DNA of 64,000 bases, from positions 191,473-255,472 of the forward strand of contig JAIDCJ010000010.1 of NCBI GenBank assembly GCA_029055875.1. The letters run 5' to 3'. Every line of letters starts with the position of its first letter. The stretch's first letter is position 1. Made by a program: the position numbers and the translations under genes. The DNA comes from Clostridia bacterium. Lineage in GTDB: Bacteria; Bacillota; Clostridia; Christensenellales; Borkfalkiaceae. The notes under the pieces were generated by a model. The model was given only the letters and a program-made list of their open reading frames with translations, ran no database searches and was not told the DNA's origin. This document shows positions 26,051 through 34,598 of this stretch, piece after piece.

Positions 26051-26080
26051 GCCGCCCGCGCTAAGATTCGCGCGGGCGGT
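26051..26080. terminator. bidirectional terminator
   Basis: A 10-bp stem CCGCCCGCGC/GCGCGGGCGG separates the converging DUF3592-like and XRE genes; an almost identical stem recurs at 27191-27221. Confidence 0.9.
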
Positions 26081-26083
26081 ATT

Positions 26084-26290
26084 TTAATAGTTATCGGCAA
26101 TGCCGAGAAAATAATCGGCAGAAATATTAAACGCGGTTGCCATTTGTTTCAAGGTATCGTACCCCGGTTTCGCCTTACCGCGTAGCCATTCGCTCACCTG
26201 ACTTGGCTTTACGCCTATTTTGTATGCAAATGCCGATTGCGTCATATTCGTATCGATTAAAAAATTCCGCAATATTTCCTGAAATTCCAT
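26084..26290 (-). CDS. small XRE-family regulator
   Basis: A 68-aa single-domain Cro/CI-type HTH protein (MTQSAFAYKIGVKPSQVSEWLRGKAKP as the HTH, closing ADYFLGIADNY). It is divergent from a LacI-type gene, and the 96-nt gap carries three copies of a palindrome of the TAGAA-WW-TTCTA type. One copy overlaps its own -10-like TATAAA, implying autorepression. No Shine-Dalgarno is visible before its ATG and the TATAAA lies 8 nt upstream, so it may also be translated from a leaderless mRNA. Confidence 0.88.
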   Translation of the reverse strand: MEFQEILRNFLIDTNMTQSAFAYKIGVKPSQVSEWLRGKAKPGYDTLKQMATAFNISADYFLGIADNY

Positions 26291-26300
26291 ACCATTAGTT

Positions 26301-26366
26301 TATAGAATTTTCTATAAAATTACTTGACTTGTAGAATTTTCTAATCTATAATGTAGAAAATTCTAC
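26301..26366. promoter_or_regulatory. array of three XRE-type operators
   Basis: Three related palindromes: TATAGAA-TT-TTCTATA (26301-26316), GTAGAA-TT-TTCTAA (26332-26345 region, one mismatch) and GTAGAA-AA-TTCTAC (26353-26366). Their centres are about 30 and 21 bp apart, i.e. on one face of the helix. The second lies between -35 and -10 of the rightward promoter and the third on its start site. Confidence 0.85.
26324..26352 (+). promoter_or_regulatory. repressible promoter of the LacI-type gene
   Basis: TTGACT (26324-26329), 17-nt spacer, TATAAT (26347-26352), with operator copies inside the spacer and over the start site. Confidence 0.85.
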
Positions 26367-26386
26367 ACAAGACGAACGGAAACCGA

Positions 26387-27178
26387 ATGGATAAAATCAC
26401 GATAAAGGACGTTGCGCGCCTTGCAGGCGTTTCGGTGGCTACCGTTTCCTATATTATAAACGGAAAGCACGAGGACAGATATACGTCGGATACCAAACGG
26501 AAAGTGTTACAAATCGTAAATTTGTATAGCTTTCGTCCCTCGCGGCTTGCGCAGTCCTTTGCATTGGGCAAGAGCAGGAACGTTATTTTACTGACGGATA
26601 AACACGAAACGCTCCTTCAAAAAGCGGAAAGCTACGACTTTTTGATGGCGCTCTGCAAGACGTTTGAAGGGCTTGGTTACAGCCTTATCGTGCGTTCCTA
26701 TTTGGAAAATACCCGAATCGATTCGGCGGACGCAATCATCTGCGTCGGCATGGAAGAAGAAAAATTCCGTCGCTTAGCGCAGGAAAATTTTGTGCCGCTT
26801 ATTTCGGTGGACGGAAAAATCAACGATAATTTGTTCTTTCAGATTTATCAAGATTTTAACCACGTTTTACAAGAGGGCGGGAAAGCATTCGGAAAGGATA
26901 ACTTTAAGGTCGCTTTGGTAGATACCTATAATGAAACCTTGAAAGAGGAGATACGCGCATTATCCGATTGTTTTGTTTTTCTCGACGACGCAGGCAAACT
27001 GCCAAAGGGGAATATCGTAACGGTGCACGCTTCTTTGTACGATTTATGCAAAGCCGAAAATAGGAACACATTGTTCGTGCCCGCCAACACGCACGCGAGA
27101 GTGGACGCCGTTTTAGATTGCTTTCATCAGGCGGTCGAGCGCGTACAGGGAACGATGCATATCGTAAAAGTAAAATAA
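26387..27178 (+). CDS. LacI-family regulator with shortened effector domain
   Basis: A 263-aa transcription factor. Residues 3-50 are a typical LacI HTH (TIKDVARLAGVSVATVSYIINGK) followed by the hinge region RPSRLAQSFALGKSRNV. The effector-binding part is ~70 residues shorter than the usual ~330-aa family length and lacks the familiar sugar-binding motifs, so its ligand is unclear. It is expressed from an operator-covered promoter shared with the divergent XRE gene, suggesting it is the target of that regulator. A terminator closes it. Confidence 0.85.
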   Translation: MDKITIKDVARLAGVSVATVSYIINGKHEDRYTSDTKRKVLQIVNLYSFRPSRLAQSFALGKSRNVILLTDKHETLLQKAESYDFLMALCKTFEGLGYSLIVRSYLENTRIDSADAIICVGMEEEKFRRLAQENFVPLISVDGKINDNLFFQIYQDFNHVLQEGGKAFGKDNFKVALVDTYNETLKEEIRALSDCFVFLDDAGKLPKGNIVTVHASLYDLCKAENRNTLFVPANTHARVDAVLDCFHQAVERVQGTMHIVKVK

Positions 27179-27190
27179 ATAAAAAAGAAA

Positions 27191-27221
27191 GCCGCCCGCG
27201 CTTTGAATAAGCGCGGGCGGT
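27191..27221. terminator. bidirectional terminator
   Basis: Stem CCGCCCGCGC/GCGCGGGCGG with loop TTTGAATAA, then TAATTTT; A-rich on the left. Same arms as the terminator at 26051-26080. Confidence 0.9.
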
Positions 27222-27225
27222 AATT

Positions 27226-28134
27226 TTATGGATTGGTTGTTTCGGGTTCGGGCTTTTCGGGGGCGGCGGGAACGAGTGATTTCACGTACGCTTCCGCATT
27301 CATGCCGATTACGATAAAGCCGATTTCGAGGAATGCAAGCCCGATGACAAGTCCCGCAATTTTGTTAAAGATTGCGGCTATAATCGAGCCGAATGCGATT
27401 GAGATATAAAATATAATAAAATTCGTAAGTACCAGCTGTGCGATATTTTTGATGGTGAGTATTTCTTTTAAGTCCACCCGTTTTACACCGTGCACGAGAT
27501 ACGCTTCCAACAGTAATATCGTGCCGAAGAGAAGCGGCGGTACGATAAGAGCAATGACGAAACCCGCGCTCCACAGCTCCGTGAGCCACACGCCGAGGTA
27601 CGCCGTTCCTGCGGTTAAAACGGAATCGACGAGGGTGACGAGAAACCATTTCCACCAAGCCCGCCGCGCAATGTTTCTGCGAATGAGGTATTTGGTGAGG
27701 AAATATCCGCCCACTACGCCCATTGCCGTGAACAGCAACACAACCACGGCGCAGTGCGTAATTTGGGAAACGCACAGCTGCACCGTTTCGCCCAGCTCGA
27801 CGGCAAGCGGTTCGTAGTTTCCTACAAACGTTTGTAGGCTCGTCTGCAAGGTGGTATTCAGCCATTCGTCGCTGATAAGCGTGTGGAACGCGCTGATCGG
27901 CTCGCTCCAGTTCAGCGCAAGCGTCGAATCCCATAAGCTGTTCAGAAAGGGCATGAAGTCGAGCTCTGCCGAATTGGAAATTTCTATGACGCTGTTGACC
28001 ATGCTTTTGAGCGAGGAAATAATAGAGGGGACTGCAATAGAAACGCCTAAAATCAGTCCGAGTGCAAGCGTGCCGAGCGGCGTGAAGAAATATTTCAGGC
28101 TCTTAAAATAGTTGGTTATTCCTTGTTTAATCAT
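27226..28134 (-). CDS. polytopic membrane protein of unknown function
   Basis: A 302-aa protein with about six hydrophobic segments (near residues 18-40, 125-150, 165-185, 190-212, 230-255, 262-282) and a ~70-residue extracytoplasmic stretch after the first. The N-terminus (IKQGITNYFKSLKYFF) is basic and amphipathic; the C-tail is Pro/Glu-rich. I do not recognise the family. Its ATG overlaps the end of mnmG by 4 nt, so it is the last gene of the dnaA-mnmG transcript. Confidence 0.65.
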   Translation of the reverse strand: MIKQGITNYFKSLKYFFTPLGTLALGLILGVSIAVPSIISSLKSMVNSVIEISNSAELDFMPFLNSLWDSTLALNWSEPISAFHTLISDEWLNTTLQTSLQTFVGNYEPLAVELGETVQLCVSQITHCAVVVLLFTAMGVVGGYFLTKYLIRRNIARRAWWKWFLVTLVDSVLTAGTAYLGVWLTELWSAGFVIALIVPPLLFGTILLLEAYLVHGVKRVDLKEILTIKNIAQLVLTNFIIFYISIAFGSIIAAIFNKIAGLVIGLAFLEIGFIVIGMNAEAYVKSLVPAAPEKPEPETTNP

Positions 28135-29990
28135 TTGTGTAAGCTCAAATAAATCATGAGTACGGCGATATCGGCGGGGTTCACGCCCGAAATGCGTTCG
28201 GCTTGTCCCAAATTCAAGGGACGGATTCGCTGCAATTTCTCCCGCGCTTCCAACCGAAGTCCTTCGATTTTTTCATAGTCGATATCCGCGGGCAGGGGCT
28301 TTTCTTCCATCTTCTTGGCGCGTTCTATCTGCTCCGCGCCCTGCTTCAAATATCCTGCATAGCGGATTTCCGTCTCCGAGCTTTGTAATACGTCGTACGG
28401 CAAGCCGCTTAAAATGCCGAAGGTTTCCGTTATCTTGGAAAGGGGAATGCCGCGGCGCAATAAATCTGCATACGTTACGCCTGCTTTCAAGGGCTCGCCA
28501 CCCTCGCTTTGTACGAGCGCGTCCGCCTTTTTCTGCTCCGCCCGTTCGTTTAAGAGGGCAAGCGCGTCTTCCCGCATCTTCTTTCTTGCAAGGAATTTTT
28601 CATAGCGTTCCCCGCTCACAAGCCCGCATTCGTACCCGATGGGGGTAAGGCGCAAATCGGCGTTGTCTTGCCGAAGAGAGAGCCGGAACTCCGCGCGCGA
28701 GGTCATCATGCGGTAGGGCTCGTCCGTGCCCTTGGTAACTAAATCGTCAATGAGTACCCCGATATACGCCTGATCCCGCCGAAGAATGAGCGGGGGAAGC
28801 CCGCGCAGTTTCAACGAGGCATTGAGGCCCGCCACAAGTCCCTGCGCCGCTGCCTCTTCGTAGCCGCTCGTGCCGTTTACCTGCCCCGCCGTGTAAAGTC
28901 CTTCCACCTTCTTAAATTCAAGGGTGGGAAGCACGTCGAGCGTGTCGATACAGTCGTATTCGATTGCATAGGCGTACCGCGCGATTTCGCATTGTTCGAG
29001 CCCCTCGACGGTGCGGTACATCTCCTTTTGCAAATCGTGGGGGAGAGAGGTCGAAAGTCCCTGAACGTAAATTTCCGTCGTGTCCGCGCCCTCTGGCTCC
29101 AAAAAGAGTTGGTGCCGCTCCTTTTCGCGGAAGCGCACGACCTTCGTTTCAATCGAGGGACAATAGCGGGGGCCCGTCGAGGAAATCTGTCCGTTATATA
29201 ACGGTGCACGGTCGAGATTGTTTAAGATGAGCTCGTGCGTGCTTTGGTTGGTATAGGCAAGGTAGCACGGCGTTTGCGTATCGGGAACGCTGTCGTTGAG
29301 AAAGGAAAAGGGATAGACCTTTTCGCCGTCCTGCACGGGCAGGCGGGAGAAATCAACCGTTCTGCCGTCGAGGCGGGCGGGGGTGCCCGTCTTGAACCGC
29401 CTTATTTTATAGCCGAGCTTTTTTAAGTTTTTGGTGAGAAGGGTGGCGTTCGCGAATCCGTTCGGGCCGCTCTTTTTCACCGTTTCGCCCGTAATCGTTT
29501 CCGAGCAGAGATAGGTGCCCGTTGCAACGATGACCGCGCGGCAGGTGAATACGCCGCCGTAAGAGGTTTTTACGCCGACGACCTTTTTGTTCTTCGTGAG
29601 AATTTCCGCCGCCTCGCCCTGCACGATGCGCAAATTTTGGGTGTGTTCGAGCACGCGCTTCATCTCGCGGTGGTAGGCGTTCTTATCCGTCTGTGCGCGA
29701 AGCGACTGCACCGCCGCGCCTTTTCCCTCATTGAGCATACGGTATTGGAGCGCGCACCTGTCGGCATTCAAGCCCATTTCGCCGCCGAGCGCGTCTATTT
29801 CGCGTACTAAATGCCCCTTCGCCGTTCCACCGACGGAGGGGTTACAGGGCATAAAGCCGATACTATCGAGATTGAGGGTGAGCATCACCGTTTTTAAGCC
29901 CGTGCGGGCAAGCGCTAAGGCCGCTTCGCAGCCCGCGTGACCTGCACCGATAACGACGGCGTCGCAAACCCCTTCGGAAAATTCTTTCAT
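28131..29990 (-). CDS. mnmG: tRNA uridine-5-carboxymethylaminomethyl modification enzyme MnmG (GidA)
   Basis: With MnmE and folate, this FAD enzyme modifies the wobble uridine U34 of certain tRNAs. The 619-aa protein has the FAD loop VIGAGHAGCEAALALAR near residue 15, GFMPCNPSVGGTAKGHLVREIDALGG, and the GYEEAAAQGLVAGLNA region. Normal length. The start codon shares one base with the dnaA stop (TAATG). The usual partner mnmE is not in view. Confidence 0.97.
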   Translation of the reverse strand: MKEFSEGVCDAVVIGAGHAGCEAALALARTGLKTVMLTLNLDSIGFMPCNPSVGGTAKGHLVREIDALGGEMGLNADRCALQYRMLNEGKGAAVQSLRAQTDKNAYHREMKRVLEHTQNLRIVQGEAAEILTKNKKVVGVKTSYGGVFTCRAVIVATGTYLCSETITGETVKKSGPNGFANATLLTKNLKKLGYKIRRFKTGTPARLDGRTVDFSRLPVQDGEKVYPFSFLNDSVPDTQTPCYLAYTNQSTHELILNNLDRAPLYNGQISSTGPRYCPSIETKVVRFREKERHQLFLEPEGADTTEIYVQGLSTSLPHDLQKEMYRTVEGLEQCEIARYAYAIEYDCIDTLDVLPTLEFKKVEGLYTAGQVNGTSGYEEAAAQGLVAGLNASLKLRGLPPLILRRDQAYIGVLIDDLVTKGTDEPYRMMTSRAEFRLSLRQDNADLRLTPIGYECGLVSGERYEKFLARKKMREDALALLNERAEQKKADALVQSEGGEPLKAGVTYADLLRRGIPLSKITETFGILSGLPYDVLQSSETEIRYAGYLKQGAEQIERAKKMEEKPLPADIDYEKIEGLRLEAREKLQRIRPLNLGQAERISGVNPADIAVLMIYLSLHK

Positions 29991-31330
29991 TATTGTTTGA
30001 GTACAACGCTCTTAATGTCGTTTACGTCCTTTTGAATGGTATCGTTCACGCGAATGAGTTCGGCAACCTTATCCCGCGCGTAAATGATGGTGGAGTGGTC
30101 TCTTCCGCCCATTTCCTTGCCCACCGTCACGAGGGGCAGAGAGAGCATTTCGCACAGAAGATATACGCAGATTTGCCGTGCGCGTACGAGCTCGTGCCGC
30201 TTGCCTTTGCCGATGAGGTCTGCCTTCGTAATGGAGAAGTGCGAGCAGGTTGCGCGGATAATCGTTTCCACGGTGATTTCCTCGGAATCGTTATCGCTGA
30301 TGGATTCCTGCAACGCCGTTGCGGCGAGCTCTACGGAGAGGGGCTCCTCGTGGAGCTTACTTGCAAAGATAACGGTGTTGAGCCGTCCCTCTAAGGTGCG
30401 CACGTTGTTATCGGAATTCTTTACGAGGAAAGCGAGCACGTCCTCGGGAACGACCACTCTCTTTTCAAGCGCCTTGCGTTTCAAGATGGCGATTTTCGTA
30501 TCGATATCGGGCGGTTGGATATCCGCAATCAGCCCGCCCTCGAAGCGGGTGCGGAGCCGCTCTTCCAAGGTTTTGAGTTCCTTTGCGGGGCAGTCGGAAG
30601 ATACGACGATTTGCTTGTGCTGGGTGAACAGCTCGTTAAAGGTGTGGAAGAACGCTTCCTGTACGCCCGCGCCTTTCCAGAACTGAATGTCGTCGATAAT
30701 GAGAACGTCCACGTTGCGGTAGCGGTTGCGGAAGCGTGCTTCGGTATCCCGCCCGCCGTGCTTGGAGAACATACTGTCTACGTATTCGTTGAGGAAGGTT
30801 TCGCTCGTGGTGTAGAGTACTTTGAGCGAGGGCTTGCGCTCTGCAATTTCGTTTGCGATTGCCTGCAAGAGGTGCGTTTTGCCGAGGCCCGAACCGCCGT
30901 AAATATAGAGCGGATTGAAATTCTCGCCGGGGTTCTGGGCAACGGACTTTGCCGCCGCTAACACGAACTTATTGGAAGGGCCTTGCACGAAGGAATCGAA
31001 GGTGTAGCGTTTATCGAGAATGACGTGCTGTTCCTCTACGGCGTCGGGCATTTCGTTTAAGGTATACGTTTCGCTGCCCTCTACGATAATGGTGACGTCC
31101 AAAAGTCCCACGTCTGCGGAGATGACCGCTTCGCGGAGTTTATCGAGGTGATGCGTGGTAATTACGTTTGCACCCTGCTCGGTAACCGCCTGCAACACGA
31201 TTTTACGGTTGACGATATCTACGGGCGTGAGCGATTCCACGAACGCAGAGTAAGGGATAGGGCTGATGAGTTTTTCCGCCCGTTCCTTGATTTTTTTCCA
31301 GAAAACTTCGAGTTGAGTAATTTCCGCCAT
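29990..31330 (-). CDS. dnaA: chromosomal replication initiator DnaA
   Basis: AAA+ ATPase that opens oriC. The 446-aa protein shows Walker A GGSGLGKTH (145-153), Walker B VLIIDDIQF, and the C-terminal DnaA-box-binding HTH with GRDHSTIIYA. A GAGGAC site precedes the ATG. It is divergent from recF and cotranscribed with mnmG; the usual dnaN is absent. I see no cluster of DnaA boxes in the 94-nt gap to recF, so oriC is probably elsewhere. Confidence 0.98.
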   Translation of the reverse strand: MAEITQLEVFWKKIKERAEKLISPIPYSAFVESLTPVDIVNRKIVLQAVTEQGANVITTHHLDKLREAVISADVGLLDVTIIVEGSETYTLNEMPDAVEEQHVILDKRYTFDSFVQGPSNKFVLAAAKSVAQNPGENFNPLYIYGGSGLGKTHLLQAIANEIAERKPSLKVLYTTSETFLNEYVDSMFSKHGGRDTEARFRNRYRNVDVLIIDDIQFWKGAGVQEAFFHTFNELFTQHKQIVVSSDCPAKELKTLEERLRTRFEGGLIADIQPPDIDTKIAILKRKALEKRVVVPEDVLAFLVKNSDNNVRTLEGRLNTVIFASKLHEEPLSVELAATALQESISDNDSEEITVETIIRATCSHFSITKADLIGKGKRHELVRARQICVYLLCEMLSLPLVTVGKEMGGRDHSTIIYARDKVAELIRVNDTIQKDVNDIKSVVLKQ

Positions 31331-31370
31331 TTTGTCCTCGCAAACGCTTTCTCTTTTCTTGTAGATTTGC

Positions 31371-31376
31371 TATAAT
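31371..31376. promoter_or_regulatory. shared -10 region between dnaA and recF
   Basis: TATAATTATA is a self-complementary -10 region usable on both strands: TATAAT at 31371-31376 for recF, and TATAAT on the minus strand at 31380-31375 for dnaA. No clear -35 box stands out on either side. Confidence 0.5.
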
Positions 31377-31424
31377 TATATTACAAAAACCGAAAAAAGA
31401 AAAGTGTTTTTGCGGAATTTCCCC

Positions 31425-32507
31425 ATGGTAATCAAAAATTTGACTTTGGACAATTTCAGAAATTACGAGCACGAGAGCTTCTCCTTTGACGAGGGGCTCA
31501 ACGTCCTCACGGGGAAAAACGCGCAGGGCAAAACCAACTGCGCCGAGGCGGTGTTCTACCTCTGCACGGGCGCGTCGCTCCGCATTCGGCACGACAGACA
31601 GCTTATTCGCAAAGGGGCGGAGTTCGCCCGCATTGCGGCGGTTACGGAGAGCCGGTTCGGCAAAGTTACGCTGGAAGCCGTCATTTTCGAGAATAAGCGC
31701 GAGCTGTATCTCAACGGCAATAAAATCCGCCCCGTCGATTTTTTGGGCAACATGAACAGCGTGTTCTTTTCGCCCGGTGAGCTGCGCCTCATTCAGGACG
31801 GGCCCGACGAGCGCAGACGCTTTCTCAATCTCTCTATTTCGCAGACCTCGCGTGATTACCGCGTGGCACTCTCCCGCTATCAGCGCGTACTCGATCAGCG
31901 CAATAATCTTTTGAAGGGCTTCGGCTACTCGCAGGATACGGACGCGCTCGACGTATGGGACGAACAGCTTGCAACCTATGCTTCCCGCATCGTGAAAAAG
32001 CGCAGGGAATTTCTTGCGGAGCTTTCCCCGCTTGCAGGTGCGGCGCATGCCTCTCTTACGGACGGCGCGGAAGAGCTCACGCTCAGTATGGACGGGGCGT
32101 ACGAGGGGGACGAGGAGAGCGTAAAGGAAAAGCTCTTCCGCGAAATTACTTCCTCGCGCGAGCGGGATTTGCGCCTCGGCTATACGACGGTGGGCCCGCA
32201 CCGCGACGATATTCGCGTCAGCATTAACGGAACGGACGCGCGCGGCTATGCCTCGCAGGGGCAGGCGCGTACGGCGGCGCTCTCTATGAAGCTCGCCGAA
32301 ACGCAGATTTTCCGTTCCATCACGGGCGAAGCACCCATTCTCATTTTGGACGACGTAATGAGCGAGCTCGACCTTCCGCGCCGCAAACGGCTGTTGGAAG
32401 GCGTTAAGGACTTGCAGTGTATTCTTACCTGCACGCACGCCGAGCGGGTGCTCTACGGCAAGGAAGCCCGCCGTATCCGCATTCAGGCGGGAAAGGTGAT
32501 AGAATGA
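31425..32507 (+). CDS. recF: DNA replication and repair protein RecF
   Basis: SMC/ABC-type ATPase that helps load RecA at gaps. From the ATG at 31425 the 360-aa product starts MVIKNLTLDNFRNYE, the family N-terminus, with the P-loop GKNAQGKTN (about 30-38), the signature-like TTVGPHRDD and Walker B PILILDDVMSELD. A GTG at 31404 would add seven unrelated residues. No ribosome-binding site is evident. It overlaps the PHP gene by 4 nt. Confidence 0.96.
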   Translation: MVIKNLTLDNFRNYEHESFSFDEGLNVLTGKNAQGKTNCAEAVFYLCTGASLRIRHDRQLIRKGAEFARIAAVTESRFGKVTLEAVIFENKRELYLNGNKIRPVDFLGNMNSVFFSPGELRLIQDGPDERRRFLNLSISQTSRDYRVALSRYQRVLDQRNNLLKGFGYSQDTDALDVWDEQLATYASRIVKKRREFLAELSPLAGAAHASLTDGAEELTLSMDGAYEGDEESVKEKLFREITSSRERDLRLGYTTVGPHRDDIRVSINGTDARGYASQGQARTAALSMKLAETQIFRSITGEAPILILDDVMSELDLPRRKRLLEGVKDLQCILTCTHAERVLYGKEARRIRIQAGKVIE

Positions 32508-33331
32508 GAGCGGATTTGCATATTCATACAATTTATTCGGACGGCGCAAACACGCCCGAGGAAATTGCGCGCCGCGCACGGGCGGCGGGAGTGGAGCTCA
32601 TTTCCATGACCGATCACGATAGCCTCGGCGGCTTAGAGGAAAAACGCGCGGCGGCGGAAAAGTGCGGTTTGAAATTCGTTTCGGGCTGGGAGGTCTCTTC
32701 CTACGAGGGCGATAAGGTGCACGTGCTCGGCTACCGTTGCACGGCGTGCGAAGAATATTACGCCTTCCTTGAAAAACGCAAAACGGGCGCGGTGCTTCGC
32801 GCGCAGGATATCATAGAGAAGGCAAACGCATATCTCGGCTTAAACGTAAGCATGGAGGAAGTGGAGCGGGAACATCTCAAAAAGGATGCGCCCCTTCATA
32901 CCATGCACGTTGTGAACGCGTTTGCAAAACGGCTTTCAAAAAAGCCCATGCAGTGCTACGAGGCGTTGTTCGATAAAGGAAAACCCGCCTATTCGGAGCT
33001 GTGGCGTCCCACGCCCGAGGAGGCAATCAAGGTAATTCATGCGTGCGGCGGGCTTGCCGTGCTTGCGCACCCCGGGCGGATTCGTTTAGAGAACGGCGTG
33101 CGCATTGAGCTTATAAACGGGCTCGTTGAACGCGGGCTGGACGGAATAGAATGCTATCACTCGTCGCATACTGAAAAGGAGACGGAGTACTTGAAAGCGT
33201 ACGCGGCGGCGCACGGTTTGCTGGTTACGGGCGGCTCGGATTTTCATAAGGACGGCGGAAACCGCATTCTCGGCCTTCCCGAATTTCACGCCTCCGAAGA
33301 CCTTCTTTCTGCGCTCGGTATTCCGCTCTGA
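32504..33331 (+). CDS. PHP-domain metal-dependent phosphoesterase (RNase AM/TrpH type)
   Basis: A 275-aa PHP hydrolase. Metal-binding motifs DLHIHTIYSDG (residues 4-14), TDHDSLGG, GWEVSS, LAHPGR and the terminal GSDFH are complete. Related proteins are 5'-3' exoribonucleases or nucleotide 3',5'-bisphosphate phosphatases; the exact substrate cannot be told from sequence. I start at the ATG at 32504 (ATGA overlap with recF) because the HIH motif must lie near the N-terminus. Confidence 0.88.
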   Translation: MRADLHIHTIYSDGANTPEEIARRARAAGVELISMTDHDSLGGLEEKRAAAEKCGLKFVSGWEVSSYEGDKVHVLGYRCTACEEYYAFLEKRKTGAVLRAQDIIEKANAYLGLNVSMEEVEREHLKKDAPLHTMHVVNAFAKRLSKKPMQCYEALFDKGKPAYSELWRPTPEEAIKVIHACGGLAVLAHPGRIRLENGVRIELINGLVERGLDGIECYHSSHTEKETEYLKAYAAAHGLLVTGGSDFHKDGGNRILGLPEFHASEDLLSALGIPL

Positions 33332-33338
33332 GGCGCGA

Positions 33339-34490
33339 ATGATAAATTGTTTCAACGTAGTATCGCTCCTCCTTGCGGGGAGCTTTTTAATTGGAGCGGG
33401 CACGCCCGAAGCGGTACCCGCCGCGCGGCGGCGCACCGTGGAATGGGAGAGCGTGCCGTTTACGCTTTTATCCCCTGCGGGTGAGCGCGAGGTTACGCTC
33501 TCCTCGTTCGGGGGTCGGCGGGAATGGGCGAATGCCGAGGAAGACGTACTTGCGTTTTGCAGGCTGAACGCGCGGGAAGCGGTGGACGCGAAGCTGTTTT
33601 TCGACGGACAAGCGTTTACTTACGTTCCCGAGCAAAAGGGCGTTTACTGCGACTATGCGCGCTCGCTGAAAAACGCGCTTACGGCAATGGAAGAGGGGAG
33701 AGCGGAATCGGAAATTATCACCGTGGAGTACGAGCCCAAGGTTACCGTAAAAACGCTTAAAGCGCGTACGAAGCGGCTCGGTGCGTTTACCACCTATTTC
33801 GACGGCGCGAATTTGCCCCGCGTGCACAATATCGCGCTTGCGGCCTCCCGCATTTCGGGAACGGAAATTTTGCCGCACGCTGAGTTTTCCTTTAACGCCG
33901 CGGTGGGCAAGCGCACGGAGAAAAACGGATTCGAGATTGCAAACGTCATTCAGGGCGGCGAGTTCGTGCCCGGTGTGGGCGGCGGGGTGTGTCAGGCGAG
34001 CACTACGCTTATGAACGCCGCGCTACTTTCAGGGCTGAGTATTACCGAGAGCCGCGCGCATTCCCTTTCCGTTGGGTACATTCGTCCCTCGCTCGACGCA
34101 ATGGTTTCCGAGTATTGCGATTTGAAATTCGTGAACCCTTACGAGTTCCCCGTATACCTCTCGGCTGTAACGGGTGAAAACTTCGTGCGCTTTATTGTCT
34201 ACGGCAAGCCCGACGGCAGACGCTACGAAATCGAGAGCGAGGTGCTCCGCCGTATTCCGCCCCCGCCCGCCGAAATACGCGAAGGGGAAGAGGAAAAAGT
34301 CGTTCGTAACGAGAAAGAGGGCATTGCAAGCGAGAGCTATCTTTTGGTGTACGATAGCGCGGGCAATCTCATATCGCGCACGCTTTTTCGGCGGGATACC
34401 TACGCTAGCGTGCAGGGAATTTACGAGATTCCGCCTGCGGTAGAGGAAAATACGGAAAACGGGCAAGAAAAAAATTCCGAAATACGGTGA
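33339..34490 (+). CDS. VanW-family surface protein
   Basis: A 383-aa exported protein. An N-terminal hydrophobic signal (residues 5-25) is followed by ~100 residues of unassigned domain and then the VanW core: LPHAEFSFNAAVGKRTEKNGF, the hallmark VPGVGGGVCQASTTLMNAALLSGL and YIRPSLDAMV. The C-terminal part is a short beta region with a charged tail. VanW proteins are common cell-surface proteins in Clostridia with unproven function; the name does not imply vancomycin resistance here. It follows the PHP gene by 7 nt. Confidence 0.88.
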   Translation: MINCFNVVSLLLAGSFLIGAGTPEAVPAARRRTVEWESVPFTLLSPAGEREVTLSSFGGRREWANAEEDVLAFCRLNAREAVDAKLFFDGQAFTYVPEQKGVYCDYARSLKNALTAMEEGRAESEIITVEYEPKVTVKTLKARTKRLGAFTTYFDGANLPRVHNIALAASRISGTEILPHAEFSFNAAVGKRTEKNGFEIANVIQGGEFVPGVGGGVCQASTTLMNAALLSGLSITESRAHSLSVGYIRPSLDAMVSEYCDLKFVNPYEFPVYLSAVTGENFVRFIVYGKPDGRRYEIESEVLRRIPPPPAEIREGEEEKVVRNEKEGIASESYLLVYDSAGNLISRTLFRRDTYASVQGIYEIPPAVEENTENGQEKNSEIR

Positions 34491-34497
34491 AAATAAG

Positions 34498-34526
34498 TTG
34501 CTTTTTATTTGAGTTTCCTTTATAAT
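34498..34526 (+). promoter_or_regulatory. rplS promoter
   Basis: TTGCTT (34498-34503), 17-nt spacer, TATAAT (34521-34526). Confidence 0.85.
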
Positions 34527-34536
34527 GAATAACTGA

Positions 34537-34598
34537 CTTCGGGCATTCCTCTGCCGCTTAGCGGGAATGAATGTCGCGTAAAACACGGAGGTAAAGTC
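34537..34598 (+). promoter_or_regulatory. putative L19 ribosomal-protein leader
   Basis: Between the promoter and rplS the RNA can form GGCATTCC / GGGAATG stems enclosing CTCTGCCGCTTAGC, then ACGGAGG before the start. Position and stem sequence resemble the Firmicutes L19 leader; assignment is from memory. Confidence 0.55.

Noticed and set aside
26084-27178. XRE/LacI pair as a toxin-antitoxin module
   Set aside because: Neither protein resembles a toxin; the larger is a DNA-binding regulator.
26051-27221. The nearly identical GC stems at 26051-26080 and 27191-27221 as mobile repeats
   Set aside because: Both are intrinsic terminators located exactly between converging genes; similar arms are expected for this function.
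31331-31424. oriC in the dnaA-recF gap
   Set aside because: The gap is only 94 nt and I find no repeated DnaA boxes or extended AT-rich unwinding region beyond the promoter.
31203-32579. A 458-codon open frame antisense to recF
   Set aside because: RecF is unmistakable on the plus strand; the antisense product is low-complexity Arg/Ala/Glu-rich with no recognisable motif.
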